A stretch of DNA of 64,000 nucleotides from Paracoccus sp. (in: a-proteobacteria) (GTDB taxonomy: Bacteria; Pseudomonadota; Alphaproteobacteria; Rhodobacterales; Rhodobacteraceae), in NCBI RefSeq assembly GCF_030538695.1, contig NZ_JAUNTN010000002.1:119582-183581 (forward strand), read 5' to 3'. Within the stretch, counting starts at the first letter, position 1. Each line of letters starts with the position of its first letter. Under the pieces are notes generated by a model. The model saw only the letters and a list, made by a program, of their open reading frames with translations. It was not told the origin of the DNA and searched no databases. Made by a program: the position numbers and the translations under genes. Positions 18,583 to 27,556 of the stretch are shown one piece after another.

Positions 18583-18607
18583 AAAGGGCGACCCGAAGGC
18601 CGCCCTT
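18583..18607. terminator. Bidirectional terminator
   Basis: AAGGGCG (18584-18590) pairs with CGCCCTT (18601-18607) around a 10-nt loop. On the minus strand it is followed by TTTT, ending the bactofilin transcript; on the plus strand it follows the DUF2189 stop by about 10 bp. Confidence 0.7.
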
Positions 18608-18626
18608 GATTGCGATTCGCTCTGGA

Positions 18627-19118
18627 TCAATCGTCCGAAGGGTCGAAATCAGTCGTCGGCGGGGCCAGTTTCTTGGCACCGCCAGCGGCCAGCGGGTCTT
18701 CCTGACGCTGAACCGAGCCTTCGAAATGAGCCCCCGATTCGATGGCGATGGTCTTGTGAACGATGTCGCCTTCGACACGCGCGGTCGAGGACAGGCGCAC
18801 CTTGATGCCGCGCACGCGGCCGATCACGCGACCATTCACGATCACGTCTTCGCCCATGATCTCACCCCGGATGGTGGCGCTGTCGCCAACCGTCAGAGTG
18901 TGGGCGCGGATGTCGCCATCGACCTGACCTTCGACCTGAATATCGCCTTCGGTCTTGATGTCGCCGGTCACGGTCAGGTCTGCGGACAGCACGGAAACCG
19001 GGCTGCGGCTGCGGGTCGAGGTGGTGTAATCAGAGGTCGTGTCCATTGGGCGATGCTCCGGCTCATGGGTGGGTTGACTGCTCGGGCCGGGTTCGGTCAC
19101 ACGGGTTTTAGAAAACAT
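18627..19118 (-). CDS. Bactofilin family cytoskeletal protein
   Basis: A 163-residue protein with a disordered N-terminus, a central right-handed beta-helix domain built from repeats such as GDIKTEGDIQVEGQVDGDI and GEIMGEDVIVNGRVIGRV (about 45-135), and an acidic tail. These are the marks of bactofilins, which polymerise without nucleotide and scaffold cell-wall enzymes. The start overlaps the end of the upstream M23 peptidase by 11 bp, a conserved pairing in which bactofilin is thought to localise or regulate the peptidase. Confidence 0.92.
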   Translation of the reverse strand: MFSKTRVTEPGPSSQPTHEPEHRPMDTTSDYTTSTRSRSPVSVLSADLTVTGDIKTEGDIQVEGQVDGDIRAHTLTVGDSATIRGEIMGEDVIVNGRVIGRVRGIKVRLSSTARVEGDIVHKTIAIESGAHFEGSVQRQEDPLAAGGAKKLAPPTTDFDPSDD

Positions 19119-20439
19119 TTTGCGCCGCCTTTATGAAGGTTGTCGGGTTAACAGCCCGGCCATTGACACGCACCTCATAGTGCAGATGCGGCCCGGTCGA
19201 GCGTCCGGTGTTTCCCATAGCACCGATCTGCTCGCCTTGCGACACCTTTTGACCCACCCTCACGCCAATGCGCGACAGGTGGCCATAGCGGGTTTCGGTC
19301 CCAAGGGCGTGTTCAATCTTAATCAGGTTGCCGTAACCGTTCTGCCAGCCTGCAAAAGTTACGACACCATCACCTGTCGCATAGATCGGCGTGCCCACCG
19401 GTCCGGCCAAGTCCATACCTTCATGCGCACGACCCCAGCGGCGGCCAAAGCCTGATGTATAGCGAAAGTTCGACTTTACCGGCATGGCCAGCGGCATTTT
19501 TTCGATCGCGATTCGATAGGTGTTCAACTGATCCAGTGAGATCATAATTTCCGTTGCACGACCCGCGCCGACGCCAAAATCCGCATCGCCGCTGGTTGAA
19601 ACCGCGGCAGAGGTCAGTGGTCCGCCGGTGCCGGAATAGCCTTCGCGGACCTTTTCCAGCACGGTGTCGGGGTTCATCCCGATTGAGGTGAAGACGTCGT
19701 TCAGCGGTTTCAGCGACACGGTGACGGCATCTTCGATCTCCGCGAAGATTTCATCGTGACGGGCAATAATGCGGTCGCGGTCCTGACGGATGGCTTCGGC
19801 GGTCAGGGTTGCTTTGGCGGCTTCAGTCCGGGCCTCGTCGCGGGCGTTGGCGGCATCGCGCAACTCATCGGACAGAATATCCAGCGCCAGCGAAAACTCC
19901 TCGGCGCGGCCAGCTTGCCCGGTCAGATCATCGGGGGACAGGTCAGTCTTGCCCGCCTCTGCCAGCGCCAGATGCAGGGATTGCTGCATCGCCGCCAGCC
20001 CGGTCTGCAATTCATGGCGCTGTTCTTCGGAATCCAGCAGTTGCGTTTGCATCTGCGAGACCTGTTCCAGCGCCACGGCAAAGCGGTTTTGTGCCGCCAC
20101 GGCCTCGGCGGCGCGGGCGTCGCGTTCTGCCGACAGGTCGTTCAGGCGCTGTTCAAAGGCGCTTTGCGCCTGCATCGCCTGATCGCGGGATGAGCCGGAA
20201 CTGATCGCATCAATCACCAAAATCGCGGAGGCGATGATCGTCCAGCCGCAGAGCAGTGCCAGCCCGCCAAGTGCCGCGAATTGCGTCATGGGCCGTAGCC
20301 GGACAAAGCGGGTGGTATCGTCGGACTTGAGGAACAGGCGCTGCTCGGGCAGCCAGCGTTCAAGCGCAGAGTTCAAACGGCTTGCAATACGTCTGGGCAA
20401 AAGAAACCTCGGGGTTCGCAGGCCGGGCAGGCCCGGCAT
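19108..20439 (-). CDS. M23 (LytM-type) peptidase with membrane anchor and coiled coil
   Basis: A 443-residue envelope protein. After a basic N-terminus comes one membrane helix (FAALGGLALLCGWTIIASAI), then a long coiled coil (about 80-240, rich in Ala/Glu/Gln/Arg), then a C-terminal LytM domain with zinc ligands in HEGMD, the HLHYEVR HxH motif and a GYGNLIKIEH core. All metal ligands are present, so it is probably an active endopeptidase rather than an EnvC-like activator. An ATG at 20439 is used; a TTG one codon earlier is possible. Paired with bactofilin. Confidence 0.91.
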   Translation of the reverse strand: MPGLPGLRTPRFLLPRRIASRLNSALERWLPEQRLFLKSDDTTRFVRLRPMTQFAALGGLALLCGWTIIASAILVIDAISSGSSRDQAMQAQSAFEQRLNDLSAERDARAAEAVAAQNRFAVALEQVSQMQTQLLDSEEQRHELQTGLAAMQQSLHLALAEAGKTDLSPDDLTGQAGRAEEFSLALDILSDELRDAANARDEARTEAAKATLTAEAIRQDRDRIIARHDEIFAEIEDAVTVSLKPLNDVFTSIGMNPDTVLEKVREGYSGTGGPLTSAAVSTSGDADFGVGAGRATEIMISLDQLNTYRIAIEKMPLAMPVKSNFRYTSGFGRRWGRAHEGMDLAGPVGTPIYATGDGVVTFAGWQNGYGNLIKIEHALGTETRYGHLSRIGVRVGQKVSQGEQIGAMGNTGRSTGPHLHYEVRVNGRAVNPTTFIKAAQNVF

Positions 20440-20639
20440 CAATTTGGGCAGGTTAAAATCAATCCGTGGCGGCGGCGCAACAGGGCGTGGGCCACATCGC
20501 TGTGAAGCAGAGGTGATTCAGCGTGTTTCGGCTGGAACCTGCCGATTGTTTCATGGGTTAAGCCTATTATCCTCAGTTATCATACCGAGATTGCAGGGAC
20601 ATATCCGGGCGATTTTGGTGCGGGGACAGGGAATCGGGG

Positions 20640-22025
20640 TCATAAAACCTCATAGGGCAGGGGGCTGCGGCGCTCTTGCGGGACGATCAAATCGCGGTCG
20701 ATGGGGGGAACCGCGCGTTGGTGGCACTGGCGGCGCGGGCAGATCCGGCAGGAAATGCCGATGGGTTCGCCCCTTGTGCCAAGGTCCAGCCCGTCGGAAT
20801 AAGTGATGGCATGGGCGTGGCTGATCTCGCAGCCCAAGGCGATGGCAAAGCGTCGAATCGGTGCATTGAAACGCCCGGCTGATTTCGAAACGTCCCGCGC
20901 CAGCAGCAGATAGCGCACCCCGTCAGGCGTCTCGGCCAGTTGGCGCAAGAACCGGCCCGGTGTTTCAAACGCCTGATGCACGTTCCACAGCGGGCAGGCC
21001 CCGCCAAACCGGGCGAATTGCAGCCGGGTGGCCGAATGGCGCTTGGTGATCGTGCCAGCCTGATCGACGCGGACGAAAAAGAACGGGATACCCTTTTCAC
21101 CGGAGCGTTGCAGGGTCGAAAGCCGATGGGCGACTTGTTCCAGCGAGGCCCCGAACAGATGCCCCAACCGCTCCAGATCGTGTCGTTCGTCGCGTGCAGC
21201 GTGCAGAAAGCGGCGGTAGGGCATCAGAGCAGCCCCGGCGAAATAATTGGCCATGCCGATGCGGGCGATAGCGCGGGCCGTGTCCGAGCGGAAACGGGCA
21301 AGGTCCAGCGTCGCCTCGATCAGCGGCCCCTGGTCGATCAGTGCGACCTGATGCAAAAGCTGGAAACGGCGGGTTTCTGGTTCAGCCGCTGCATTCATAA
21401 TCAGGTCGTTGTCCTGCCGGTGGTAAACGGTCAGGGGGTCAAGATCCGAACTGCTGACCCCCACCCCATGCCGGGCCAGCGCGGCGATGGCCCGCGTCTC
21501 GATCTCTGGCCCTTCTGTGGTGGCGAATCGTTCGGCGGCCCGGTCCACCGCGTCGATGTAATTGTCGCAATAGTGGAAAAAGTCGCGCACCTCCTCCCAC
21601 GGGGTTGAGCTGCTGTTCTGACCCGCCGCGCCGATAGCCTCATCCAGCGCGGCCAGCCGTTCCTGCCCCTGACGATGGGCGCGGTAAAGGTCCAGAAACG
21701 CCCGTGCCAATGTCGGTGCGTTCGAGGCCGCAAGCCGCAGATCGGTCAGCGGTGGGGTGGCGTCGAACAGCGGATCGGCCAGCGCCTCCTGCATGTCGAT
21801 GACAAGCCGTTCGGCGTCCCCCGCAGTCAGGGCGGACAGGTCGGTCCCAAACTCTTGCGCAAGGCGCAGCAGCACCCCGGCCGAAATCGGGCGGTGGTTG
21901 TTTTCCATCTGGGACAGATAAGGCAGCGACACGCCCAAGCGTTCGGCAAAGCTGCGCTGCGCCAGCCCGGCACGCGCCCGCGTTTCGCGCAAAGCCGCGC
22001 CAGCGTAGATTTTCTGCAAAGCCAT
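20640..22025 (-). CDS. ScfR/PccR-type short-chain acyl-CoA regulator (XRE family)
   Basis: A 461-residue regulator with an N-terminal XRE helix-turn-helix (LRETRARAGLAQRSFAERL, VSLPYLSQMENNHRPIS; about 10-62), a middle IrrE-like domain and a C-terminal DUF2083 segment ending with cysteines in CRICPRRQC. This is the architecture of RamB, PrpR and Rhodobacter PccR, which sense short-chain acyl-CoAs. The ATG at 22025 is chosen because upstream in-frame residues would contain the operator. Two TTTGCAAA octamers lie 15-43 bp upstream, implying autoregulation. Likely targets are propionyl-CoA or valine genes. Confidence 0.88.
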   Translation of the reverse strand: MALQKIYAGAALRETRARAGLAQRSFAERLGVSLPYLSQMENNHRPISAGVLLRLAQEFGTDLSALTAGDAERLVIDMQEALADPLFDATPPLTDLRLAASNAPTLARAFLDLYRAHRQGQERLAALDEAIGAAGQNSSSTPWEEVRDFFHYCDNYIDAVDRAAERFATTEGPEIETRAIAALARHGVGVSSSDLDPLTVYHRQDNDLIMNAAAEPETRRFQLLHQVALIDQGPLIEATLDLARFRSDTARAIARIGMANYFAGAALMPYRRFLHAARDERHDLERLGHLFGASLEQVAHRLSTLQRSGEKGIPFFFVRVDQAGTITKRHSATRLQFARFGGACPLWNVHQAFETPGRFLRQLAETPDGVRYLLLARDVSKSAGRFNAPIRRFAIALGCEISHAHAITYSDGLDLGTRGEPIGISCRICPRRQCHQRAVPPIDRDLIVPQERRSPLPYEVL

Positions 22026-22039
22026 GCTTGTCCCCGCGA

Positions 22040-22068
22040 TTTGCAAATACGGCTGTAGCCTTTGCAAA
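22040..22068 (-). promoter_or_regulatory. Two perfect TTTGCAAA octamers before the ScfR-type gene
   Basis: TTTGCAAA occurs at 22040-22047 and 22061-22068, starts 21 bp apart (two helical turns), ending 15 bp before the regulator start. PccR of Rhodobacter sphaeroides is known to bind paired TTTGCAAA octamers, in that case separated by 4 bp. Exact matches next to a family member are strong evidence for an autoregulatory operator. The remaining 22069-22238 gap to the MFS gene shows nothing else. Confidence 0.75.
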
Positions 22069-22238
22069 CAGGCTTCAGCAAGGGGGGCTTGGGCTAAAAT
22101 GGCACAACGCCCTGATGCGGGCAGCATCAGGGTCAGAGCGGTGCCAATCGCCGCCAGAATCACCAGGAACATATCAAGAGTCGCGATCATCCTGTCAGCC
22201 TAGCGGATAATCACTAAGGAAAGGTTGATGCGAGCGGG

Positions 22239-23432
22239 CTAACCAGACCGCAAAATCTGCTTTTCGCGTGCCATGACCCAAAGAATCGCCAGCACGGACC
22301 CAAGCGCCGAGAGCGACATGATCGTCAGTAACGGCGCGGCACCTGCATCGGCATCCAGCAGCCGTGCGGACAGCGCCGCCAGCACGGCACCGCCTGCAAT
22401 TGCCATCGACCCACCCAAGCCCGAGGCCGTGCCAGCCAGTTCGGGGCGCACGCTCATCATGCCGGCATTGGCGTTGGGCAGCACCAGCCCGTTACCCAGC
22501 CCCATCACCACCACCGGCCCGAAAAAGGTCAGCGGTGAACGTAATCCCCACAGGTCCAGCGCCAGCCCGACCAGCAGCGCGGCTGCGACGATAATCGAGC
22601 CAGCCAGCACCATCCGGTTAATGCCAAACCGCATCGACCATCGGCCCGAGATATAATTGCCCAGAAAATACCCGACCGAGGGCGCACCGAACCACCAGCC
22701 AAGCTGCCCCGGCGTCAGGTCATAGACCTCTTGCCCGACAAAGGGCGCGCCACCCAGATAGGCAAAAAACGCGCCCGAAGACGTTGTTGCCGCCAGCGCA
22801 TAGCCCCAGAAACGCACGGAGCGCGCCAGCACCGGATAGCCCGCGATCTGCTGGCGCATCGGTACGCCGCCGCCGGTCGCGGTCTCGCGCAGGTCTGTCC
22901 AGACCAGCACCAGAACCACCAGCCCGGCAATCAGCATGACGACGAAACTTCCGTGCCAGCCGATGCTTTCCTCGATCATGCCGCCGATTGCGGGGGCGAT
23001 CATCGGCACTACGGACATGCCCATGGTCACATAGCCAAGGCGGCTGGCGGCCTGTTCGGTGCCGGAGATGTCGCGGATCACTGCCCGCGACAGGACCATC
23101 CCGGCGGCGGATACGGCCTGCGCCATGCGAAACAGCAGGAAAACCCACACATCGCTGGCGATCAGCGTGCCAACGCTTGCCAGCAGAAAGATCAGCAGCG
23201 CCCCGATCATCACCGGGCGGCGACCAAAGCGGTCGCTGATCGGACCGATCATCAGTTGCAGCACCGCACTTGCCGCCAGATAGGCCGATATGGACAGCTG
23301 AATCGTGGCGTAATCAGTGCCGAAATCCTGCGCCATATGCGGCAGCGAGGGCAGAAAGATATTGGTGGCCAGCGCCCCAAGCCCGGCCATCGCCACCAGC
23401 GTCAGAAGCGAGGGCGCCTTAACCCCAGTCAT
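22239..23432 (-). CDS. MFS drug efflux transporter, Bcr/CflA type
   Basis: A 397-residue, 12-helix major facilitator. It starts MTGVKAPSLLTLVAMAGLGALATNI and carries NIFLPSLPHMA and the loop GPISDRFGRRPVMIGA, both typical of the Bcr/CflA subfamily of proton-driven drug exporters. The chosen ATG overlaps the end of the DUF486 gene by 14 bp; a second in-frame ATG 21 bp upstream is also possible. Substrate unknown. Confidence 0.88.
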   Translation of the reverse strand: MTGVKAPSLLTLVAMAGLGALATNIFLPSLPHMAQDFGTDYATIQLSISAYLAASAVLQLMIGPISDRFGRRPVMIGALLIFLLASVGTLIASDVWVFLLFRMAQAVSAAGMVLSRAVIRDISGTEQAASRLGYVTMGMSVVPMIAPAIGGMIEESIGWHGSFVVMLIAGLVVLVLVWTDLRETATGGGVPMRQQIAGYPVLARSVRFWGYALAATTSSGAFFAYLGGAPFVGQEVYDLTPGQLGWWFGAPSVGYFLGNYISGRWSMRFGINRMVLAGSIIVAAALLVGLALDLWGLRSPLTFFGPVVVMGLGNGLVLPNANAGMMSVRPELAGTASGLGGSMAIAGGAVLAALSARLLDADAGAAPLLTIMSLSALGSVLAILWVMAREKQILRSG

Positions 23433-23775
23433 GGAACACGAACCATGCGCCAAGGCAGATCAGGCCAAAGCCGACACCATGCTGCCAGCCGATCTTTTCG
23501 CCAAGATAAAACCATGAAAACAGGATGAAAACAGACAGGCTGATGACTTCCTGAATGGTTTTCAGTTGCGCCGCGCTGAAATAGCCATAACCGATCCGGT
23601 TGGCGGGAACCTGCATCATATATTCAAACAGCGCGATGCCCCAGCTGACGAAAATCACCAGCACCAGCGGCGCAGCTTTGAACCGCAAATGGCCATACCA
23701 TGCCAGCGTCATAAAGACATTCGAGGCGATCAGCAGGCCAATGGTCACGACGGGGACGGGCAGGGTCAGTCCCAT
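23419..23775 (-). CDS. DUF486 family small membrane protein
   Basis: A 118-residue, four-helix protein. Segments MTLAWYGHLRFK, WGIALFEYMMQVPANRIGY and AQLKTIQEVISLSVFILFSWFYLGE are characteristic of DUF486, a family related in fold to small multidrug-resistance transporters. The start at 23775 lies inside the end of dnaB (10-bp overlap), and its end overlaps the MFS start, so it is translated as part of a dnaB-DUF486-MFS chain. Confidence 0.87.
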   Translation of the reverse strand: MGLTLPVPVVTIGLLIASNVFMTLAWYGHLRFKAAPLVLVIFVSWGIALFEYMMQVPANRIGYGYFSAAQLKTIQEVISLSVFILFSWFYLGEKIGWQHGVGFGLICLGAWFVFHDWG

Positions 23776-25247
23776 TCGCTTTGCCGGTGCTGTGCGAGGT
23801 TGCCGAAGCGGGTGAATTGCGCCTCGAAGGCCAGTTCGACCGTGCCGATGGGACCGTGACGCTGCTTGCCAAGGATGACCTCGGCCTTGCCGTGACAGGC
23901 TTCCATGCGCTGCTGCCATTCGGCCATGGCGGCCAGATCATGTTCGCCGGGCTTTTCCCGCTCGCGGTAATATTCCTCGCGGAACACGAACATCACGATG
24001 TCGGCGTCCTGCTCGATCGAGCCGGATTCGCGCAGGTCGGACAGTTGCGGGCGCTTATCCTCGCGGTTCTCGACCTGACGCGAAAGCTGCGACAGGGCGA
24101 TGACCGGGATGTTCAGTTCCTTGGCAATCGCCTTGAGGCCCTGCGTGATTTCAGAGACTTCGTTCACGCGACTGTCCTTGGCCGTCGCCGGACGCAGAAG
24201 CTGAAGATAGTCGATGATCAGCACATCCAGCCCATGCGTCCGCTTGAGCCGCCGCGCCCGTGCCGCAAGCTGGTTAATCGGCAGGGCGGGTGTGTCGTCG
24301 ATGAACAGGGGACATTCCTGAAGATCGTGGGCGGCTTGCAAAAACTTTCGGAACTCATCCTCGGTCATGTCGCCCGAGCGGATGCGGTGGCTGGAAACCT
24401 CGGCGGCTTCGGCCAGAATCCGGGCGGCAAGCTGTTCGGCGGACATCTCCAGACTGAAGAAACCGACCACGCCGCCCTGAATCGCGCCGGTGGTGCCGTC
24501 GGGGCGCTCGCCCTGACGATAGGCTTTGGCGACGTTGAAGGCCATGTTGGTCGCCAGAGAGGTTTTCCCCATCGAGGGCCGGCCAGCCAGAATAATCAGG
24601 TCGGAATTGTTCAGCCCGCCCATCTTGCGGTCCAGATCAATCAGCCCGGTGGGGATGCCGGACAGGTCGCCCTCGCGCTGAAAGGCGGCATTGGCAACAT
24701 CGACGGCCTTGTTTACGGCCTTGAGGAATGACTGAAAGCCTTTGTCCTCAACGCCCTGCTCGCCCAGCTTATAGAGGCGCTGTTCGGCCTCCTTGATCTG
24801 GTCCTCGGCGTCATCATCCAGCGCCACCGTGGTTGCGCGGGCGGAAATGTCCTGACCCAGAGAGATCAGCGCCCGGCGCAGCGCGAACTCGCGGATCATC
24901 TGCGCATAGTCGCGGGCCGCATAGGCACCGATGGCCGCGCCCGCCAGACGCGCCAGATAGGCGGGGCCGCCAAGCTCTTTCAGGCCCTCATCATTTTCCA
25001 TGAACGCCTTGATCGTGACCGGGCTGGCCAGCGCATTCTTGGCGATGCGTTCCTTGCAGATGGTAAAGATGCGGGCGTGAACCGGGTCGTAAAAATGGTC
25101 CGCCTCAATCAGCCGCCCGATGCGGTCCAGCACGTCGTTATTCACCAGAATCGCACCGAGAAGCTGCTGCTCCGCCTCAATCGAGAAGGGAACCGCCTGT
25201 TCCTCGGCATCCTGAGGCTGGGGGATGATGGCGCGAATCTCGGACAT
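23766..25247 (-). CDS. dnaB: Replicative DNA helicase DnaB
   Basis: Hexameric helicase that unwinds DNA at the fork. The 493 residues have the N-terminal domain beginning with VPFSIEAEQQLLGAILVNN, a linker, and the RecA-like C-terminal domain with Walker A GRPSMGKTS (222-230), Walker B LIIDYLQLL and the SQLSRQVENR arginine-finger region. A short C-terminal tail overlaps DUF486. It is separated from pyrE by 81 bp holding a hairpin. Confidence 0.96.
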   Translation of the reverse strand: MSEIRAIIPQPQDAEEQAVPFSIEAEQQLLGAILVNNDVLDRIGRLIEADHFYDPVHARIFTICKERIAKNALASPVTIKAFMENDEGLKELGGPAYLARLAGAAIGAYAARDYAQMIREFALRRALISLGQDISARATTVALDDDAEDQIKEAEQRLYKLGEQGVEDKGFQSFLKAVNKAVDVANAAFQREGDLSGIPTGLIDLDRKMGGLNNSDLIILAGRPSMGKTSLATNMAFNVAKAYRQGERPDGTTGAIQGGVVGFFSLEMSAEQLAARILAEAAEVSSHRIRSGDMTEDEFRKFLQAAHDLQECPLFIDDTPALPINQLAARARRLKRTHGLDVLIIDYLQLLRPATAKDSRVNEVSEITQGLKAIAKELNIPVIALSQLSRQVENREDKRPQLSDLRESGSIEQDADIVMFVFREEYYREREKPGEHDLAAMAEWQQRMEACHGKAEVILGKQRHGPIGTVELAFEAQFTRFGNLAQHRQSEWD

Positions 25248-25292
25248 GGGGCATCCTTGGCTGTCAGGATGCGGTTATGTCACAAGCGCGGG

Positions 25293-25323
25293 CCGCCCGT
25301 CCATGGGGTCCACGGACGGGCGG
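25293..25323 (-). terminator. Hairpin after pyrE
   Basis: A perfect 10-bp GC-rich stem (CCGCCCGTCC / GGACGGGCGG) with an 11-nt loop lies 6 bp past the pyrE stop. There is no T-run on the minus strand, so it may be an attenuating or Rho-assisted end rather than a classic intrinsic terminator. Confidence 0.5.
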
Positions 25324-25328
25324 GCGGT

Positions 25329-26000
25329 TCAGGGATGCGCGGCCTGCCATGCGCGTGGGTTTGATAGGAAAGATTCGACCTCGCGCAGAGTCTCGCGGTC
25401 AAAGGCTTCTTGCGCGCGGGCCTCGGCCAGAACGTCCCACCAAGTGCAAAGGTGGTGCAGGCGGACGCCATGCGCGGCCAGCCGCTCGGTGGTTTCGGGG
25501 AAAATGCCGTAATAGAAAATCACCGCCGTATGCGCACAGGTCGCGCCGGTGTCCCGAATTGCATCGACAAAGGACAGTTTGCTACCGCCGTCTGTTGTCA
25601 GATCTTCGACCAGCAGCACACGCTGGCCCTCGGTCATGTCGCCCTCGATTCGGGCGTTGCGACCGTAACCCTTTGGTTTCTTACGCACATAGGTCATCGG
25701 CAGGCCAAGGCGCTCGGCCATCAGCGCGGCAAAGGGGATGCCTGCGGTTTCACCGCCCGCGATATTGTCGAACGCCTCGAAGCCTGCGTCACGCAGCACC
25801 GTCGCGGCCAGAAAATCCATCAGGGTGCTGCGGATGCGCGGATAGGAAATCAGTTTGCGGCAGTCGATATAGGTCGGCCCCTTCAGCCCCGAGGCATAGG
25901 TGTAAGGCTCGGCGGCGTTGAAATGTACAGCCTTGATTTCCAAGAGGGCGCGGGCGGTCAGTCGCGCCATTTCCTGCGCGGTGGGATAGGGCAGGCTCAT
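25329..26000 (-). CDS. pyrE: Orotate phosphoribosyltransferase
   Basis: Joins orotate to PRPP to give OMP in pyrimidine synthesis. The 223 residues contain the substrate segment [38 protein letters not shown] and the PRPP-binding loop [17 protein letters not shown]. Its ATG overlaps the pyrC stop by 4 bp (ATGA), so the two steps of the pathway are translationally coupled. Confidence 0.95.
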   Translation of the reverse strand: MSLPYPTAQEMARLTARALLEIKAVHFNAAEPYTYASGLKGPTYIDCRKLISYPRIRSTLMDFLAATVLRDAGFEAFDNIAGGETAGIPFAALMAERLGLPMTYVRKKPKGYGRNARIEGDMTEGQRVLLVEDLTTDGGSKLSFVDAIRDTGATCAHTAVIFYYGIFPETTERLAAHGVRLHHLCTWWDVLAEARAQEAFDRETLREVESFLSNPRAWQAAHP

Positions 26001-27040
26001 GCGTCCTCCAGATGCCAGAAAAGCGGGAAGCCGGGGTCAAAGACGGTCACAGTTTCGTCCCCGGCGGTGATCTGCGTCGGATAGGCGGCGGGTGTGTCGC
26101 GGCGGGTCAGGGTGATGTGATCCGCGTTCGGGGCGACGCGATAGAACGCGGCGCCATGCAGGCTGGTAAAGCCCTCCAGCCGGTCCAAAGCACTTTCTTC
26201 CTCAAAGACTTGCGCCAGAATCGACATGGTGTTCGGCGCGGTAAAGCAGCCCGCGCAGCCGCAGGGTTGCAGCTTGGCGCTGTCAGGATGCGGGGCGCTG
26301 TCGGTGCCAAGGAAAAACGTCGGGTCGCCGCTGACGGCCGCCGCACGCAGCGCCAGCCGGTGCGTCTCGCGCTTGGCCACGGGCAGGCAGTAATAATGCG
26401 GGCGAATACCGCCAGCCAGAATAGCGTTTCGGTTAATCACCAGATGATGTGTGGTGATCGTTGCCGCCAGATCAGGCTCGCCAGTGCGTGCATAATCGGC
26501 GCCTTCCTTGGTGGTGATATGTTCCATGACCACACGCAGGCCGGGCGTGGCACGGCGGATCGGGTCAAGAATACGGTCGATAAAGACGGCCTCGCGGTCG
26601 AAAATATCGACTTCGGGATCGGTGACTTCGCCATGCACACACAGCGGCAGGCCGGAGTCAGCCATCGCTTCCAGCACGCCGCGCACCTTATCGAAGTCCT
26701 TGACCCCGCTTGCAGAATTGGTGGTCGCCCCCGCCGGATACAGCTTGACAGCAGCAATCAGCCCTTCGGCCTGCGCCGCCATCACATCGGCGGGATCCGT
26801 CGTTTCGGTCAGATACAGCGTCATCAGCGGTTTCAGTGCCGCGTCTTTGGGCAATGCGGCGCGGATGCGGTCCCGATAGGCGCGGGCCTGATCGCCGGTC
26901 ACAACGGGCGGCACCAGATTGGGCATCACGATTGCGTGACCGTATGCGGCGGAATGTCGCGCGACGGCGTTAAGCATCGTGCCGTCCCGCAGGTGCAGGT
27001 GCCAGTCGTCGGGGCGGAGGATCTTTAGCGATTTGTTCAT
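25997..27040 (-). CDS. pyrC: Dihydroorotase (class II, PyrC type)
   Basis: Zinc enzyme that closes carbamoyl aspartate to dihydroorotate. The 347 residues start with the metal motif [11 protein letters not shown] (HxH) and include the carbamylated-lysine region [39 protein letters not shown] and the C-terminal GTDSAPH catalytic Asp. Length and motifs fit the E. coli-type enzyme. It is the first gene of a pyrC-pyrE pair. Confidence 0.96.
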   Translation of the reverse strand: MNKSLKILRPDDWHLHLRDGTMLNAVARHSAAYGHAIVMPNLVPPVVTGDQARAYRDRIRAALPKDAALKPLMTLYLTETTDPADVMAAQAEGLIAAVKLYPAGATTNSASGVKDFDKVRGVLEAMADSGLPLCVHGEVTDPEVDIFDREAVFIDRILDPIRRATPGLRVVMEHITTKEGADYARTGEPDLAATITTHHLVINRNAILAGGIRPHYYCLPVAKRETHRLALRAAAVSGDPTFFLGTDSAPHPDSAKLQPCGCAGCFTAPNTMSILAQVFEEESALDRLEGFTSLHGAAFYRVAPNADHITLTRRDTPAAYPTQITAGDETVTVFDPGFPLFWHLEDA

Positions 27041-27155
27041 GGGTTGACTTTATACAGGGGCCGCCGCGCGTTTCCAGAGGTGAAGTGCCGCAAGGTCGCT
27101 CTGGTCGTCGGGGGCGGTTGATGCGAAAGACGCCGTTTAGTCAGGAAAGTGGCTG

Positions 27156-27503
27156 ATGACAAAACAATCTGGATATCTGGGTCAGCCCTTTGCGGACCCT
27201 TTCGGCTTGACGAATGTGCCGGTGATTTGGGCCGAAATGGCGCGTATCGGTCTGGAATCGCAAATGGTGATCGGGTTGCGCGTGGCCGGAATGATGGGTT
27301 TTCTGCCCCATTCTCCGGCGGAATCGCGGCGCATGGTGCGTGAAAAGCATGATGCTGCCGGGCAATCCCTGACAGCGGTGTATCGTGCCGCCACGGATGG
27401 CAAAAGCGTCGATCAGATCATGTCGGCGGCACTGAAACCCTATCGTCGCCGCACACGGGAAAATGCCCGTCGCCTGACCCAAAACGCAATTCGCGCACAT
27501 TAA
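27156..27503 (+). CDS. Phasin-like small protein
   Basis: A 115-residue, largely helical protein. The pattern of a Met-rich hydrophobic middle (MVIGLRVAGMMGFLP), an SPAESRRMVREKHDA segment and a basic end ALKPYRRRTRENARRL matches a Rhodobacterales family often labelled antifreeze protein, which is really phasin-like. A role at polyhydroxyalkanoate granules is possible but unproven. It stands alone on the plus strand between pyrC and gap. Confidence 0.65.
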   Translation: MTKQSGYLGQPFADPFGLTNVPVIWAEMARIGLESQMVIGLRVAGMMGFLPHSPAESRRMVREKHDAAGQSLTAVYRAATDGKSVDQIMSAALKPYRRRTRENARRLTQNAIRAH

Positions 27504-27516
27504 CCATTCGCATTGA

Positions 27517-27542
27517 AAAGGCCGCCCAAAGAGGCGGCCTTT
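27517..27542. terminator. Bidirectional terminator between phasin-like gene and gap
   Basis: A perfect 10-bp stem AAAGGCCGCC / GGCGGCCTTT with a 6-nt loop, flanked by A and T runs, lies between convergent genes (stops at 27503 and 27557). Confidence 0.88.
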
Positions 27543-27556
27543 GTGATTCTGACAGC

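Noticed and set aside
22026-22190. N-terminal extension of the ScfR-type regulator with a hydrophobic stretch
   Set aside because: It would place the TTTGCAAA operators inside the coding region and lacks the family N-terminus; the ATG at 22025 fits better.
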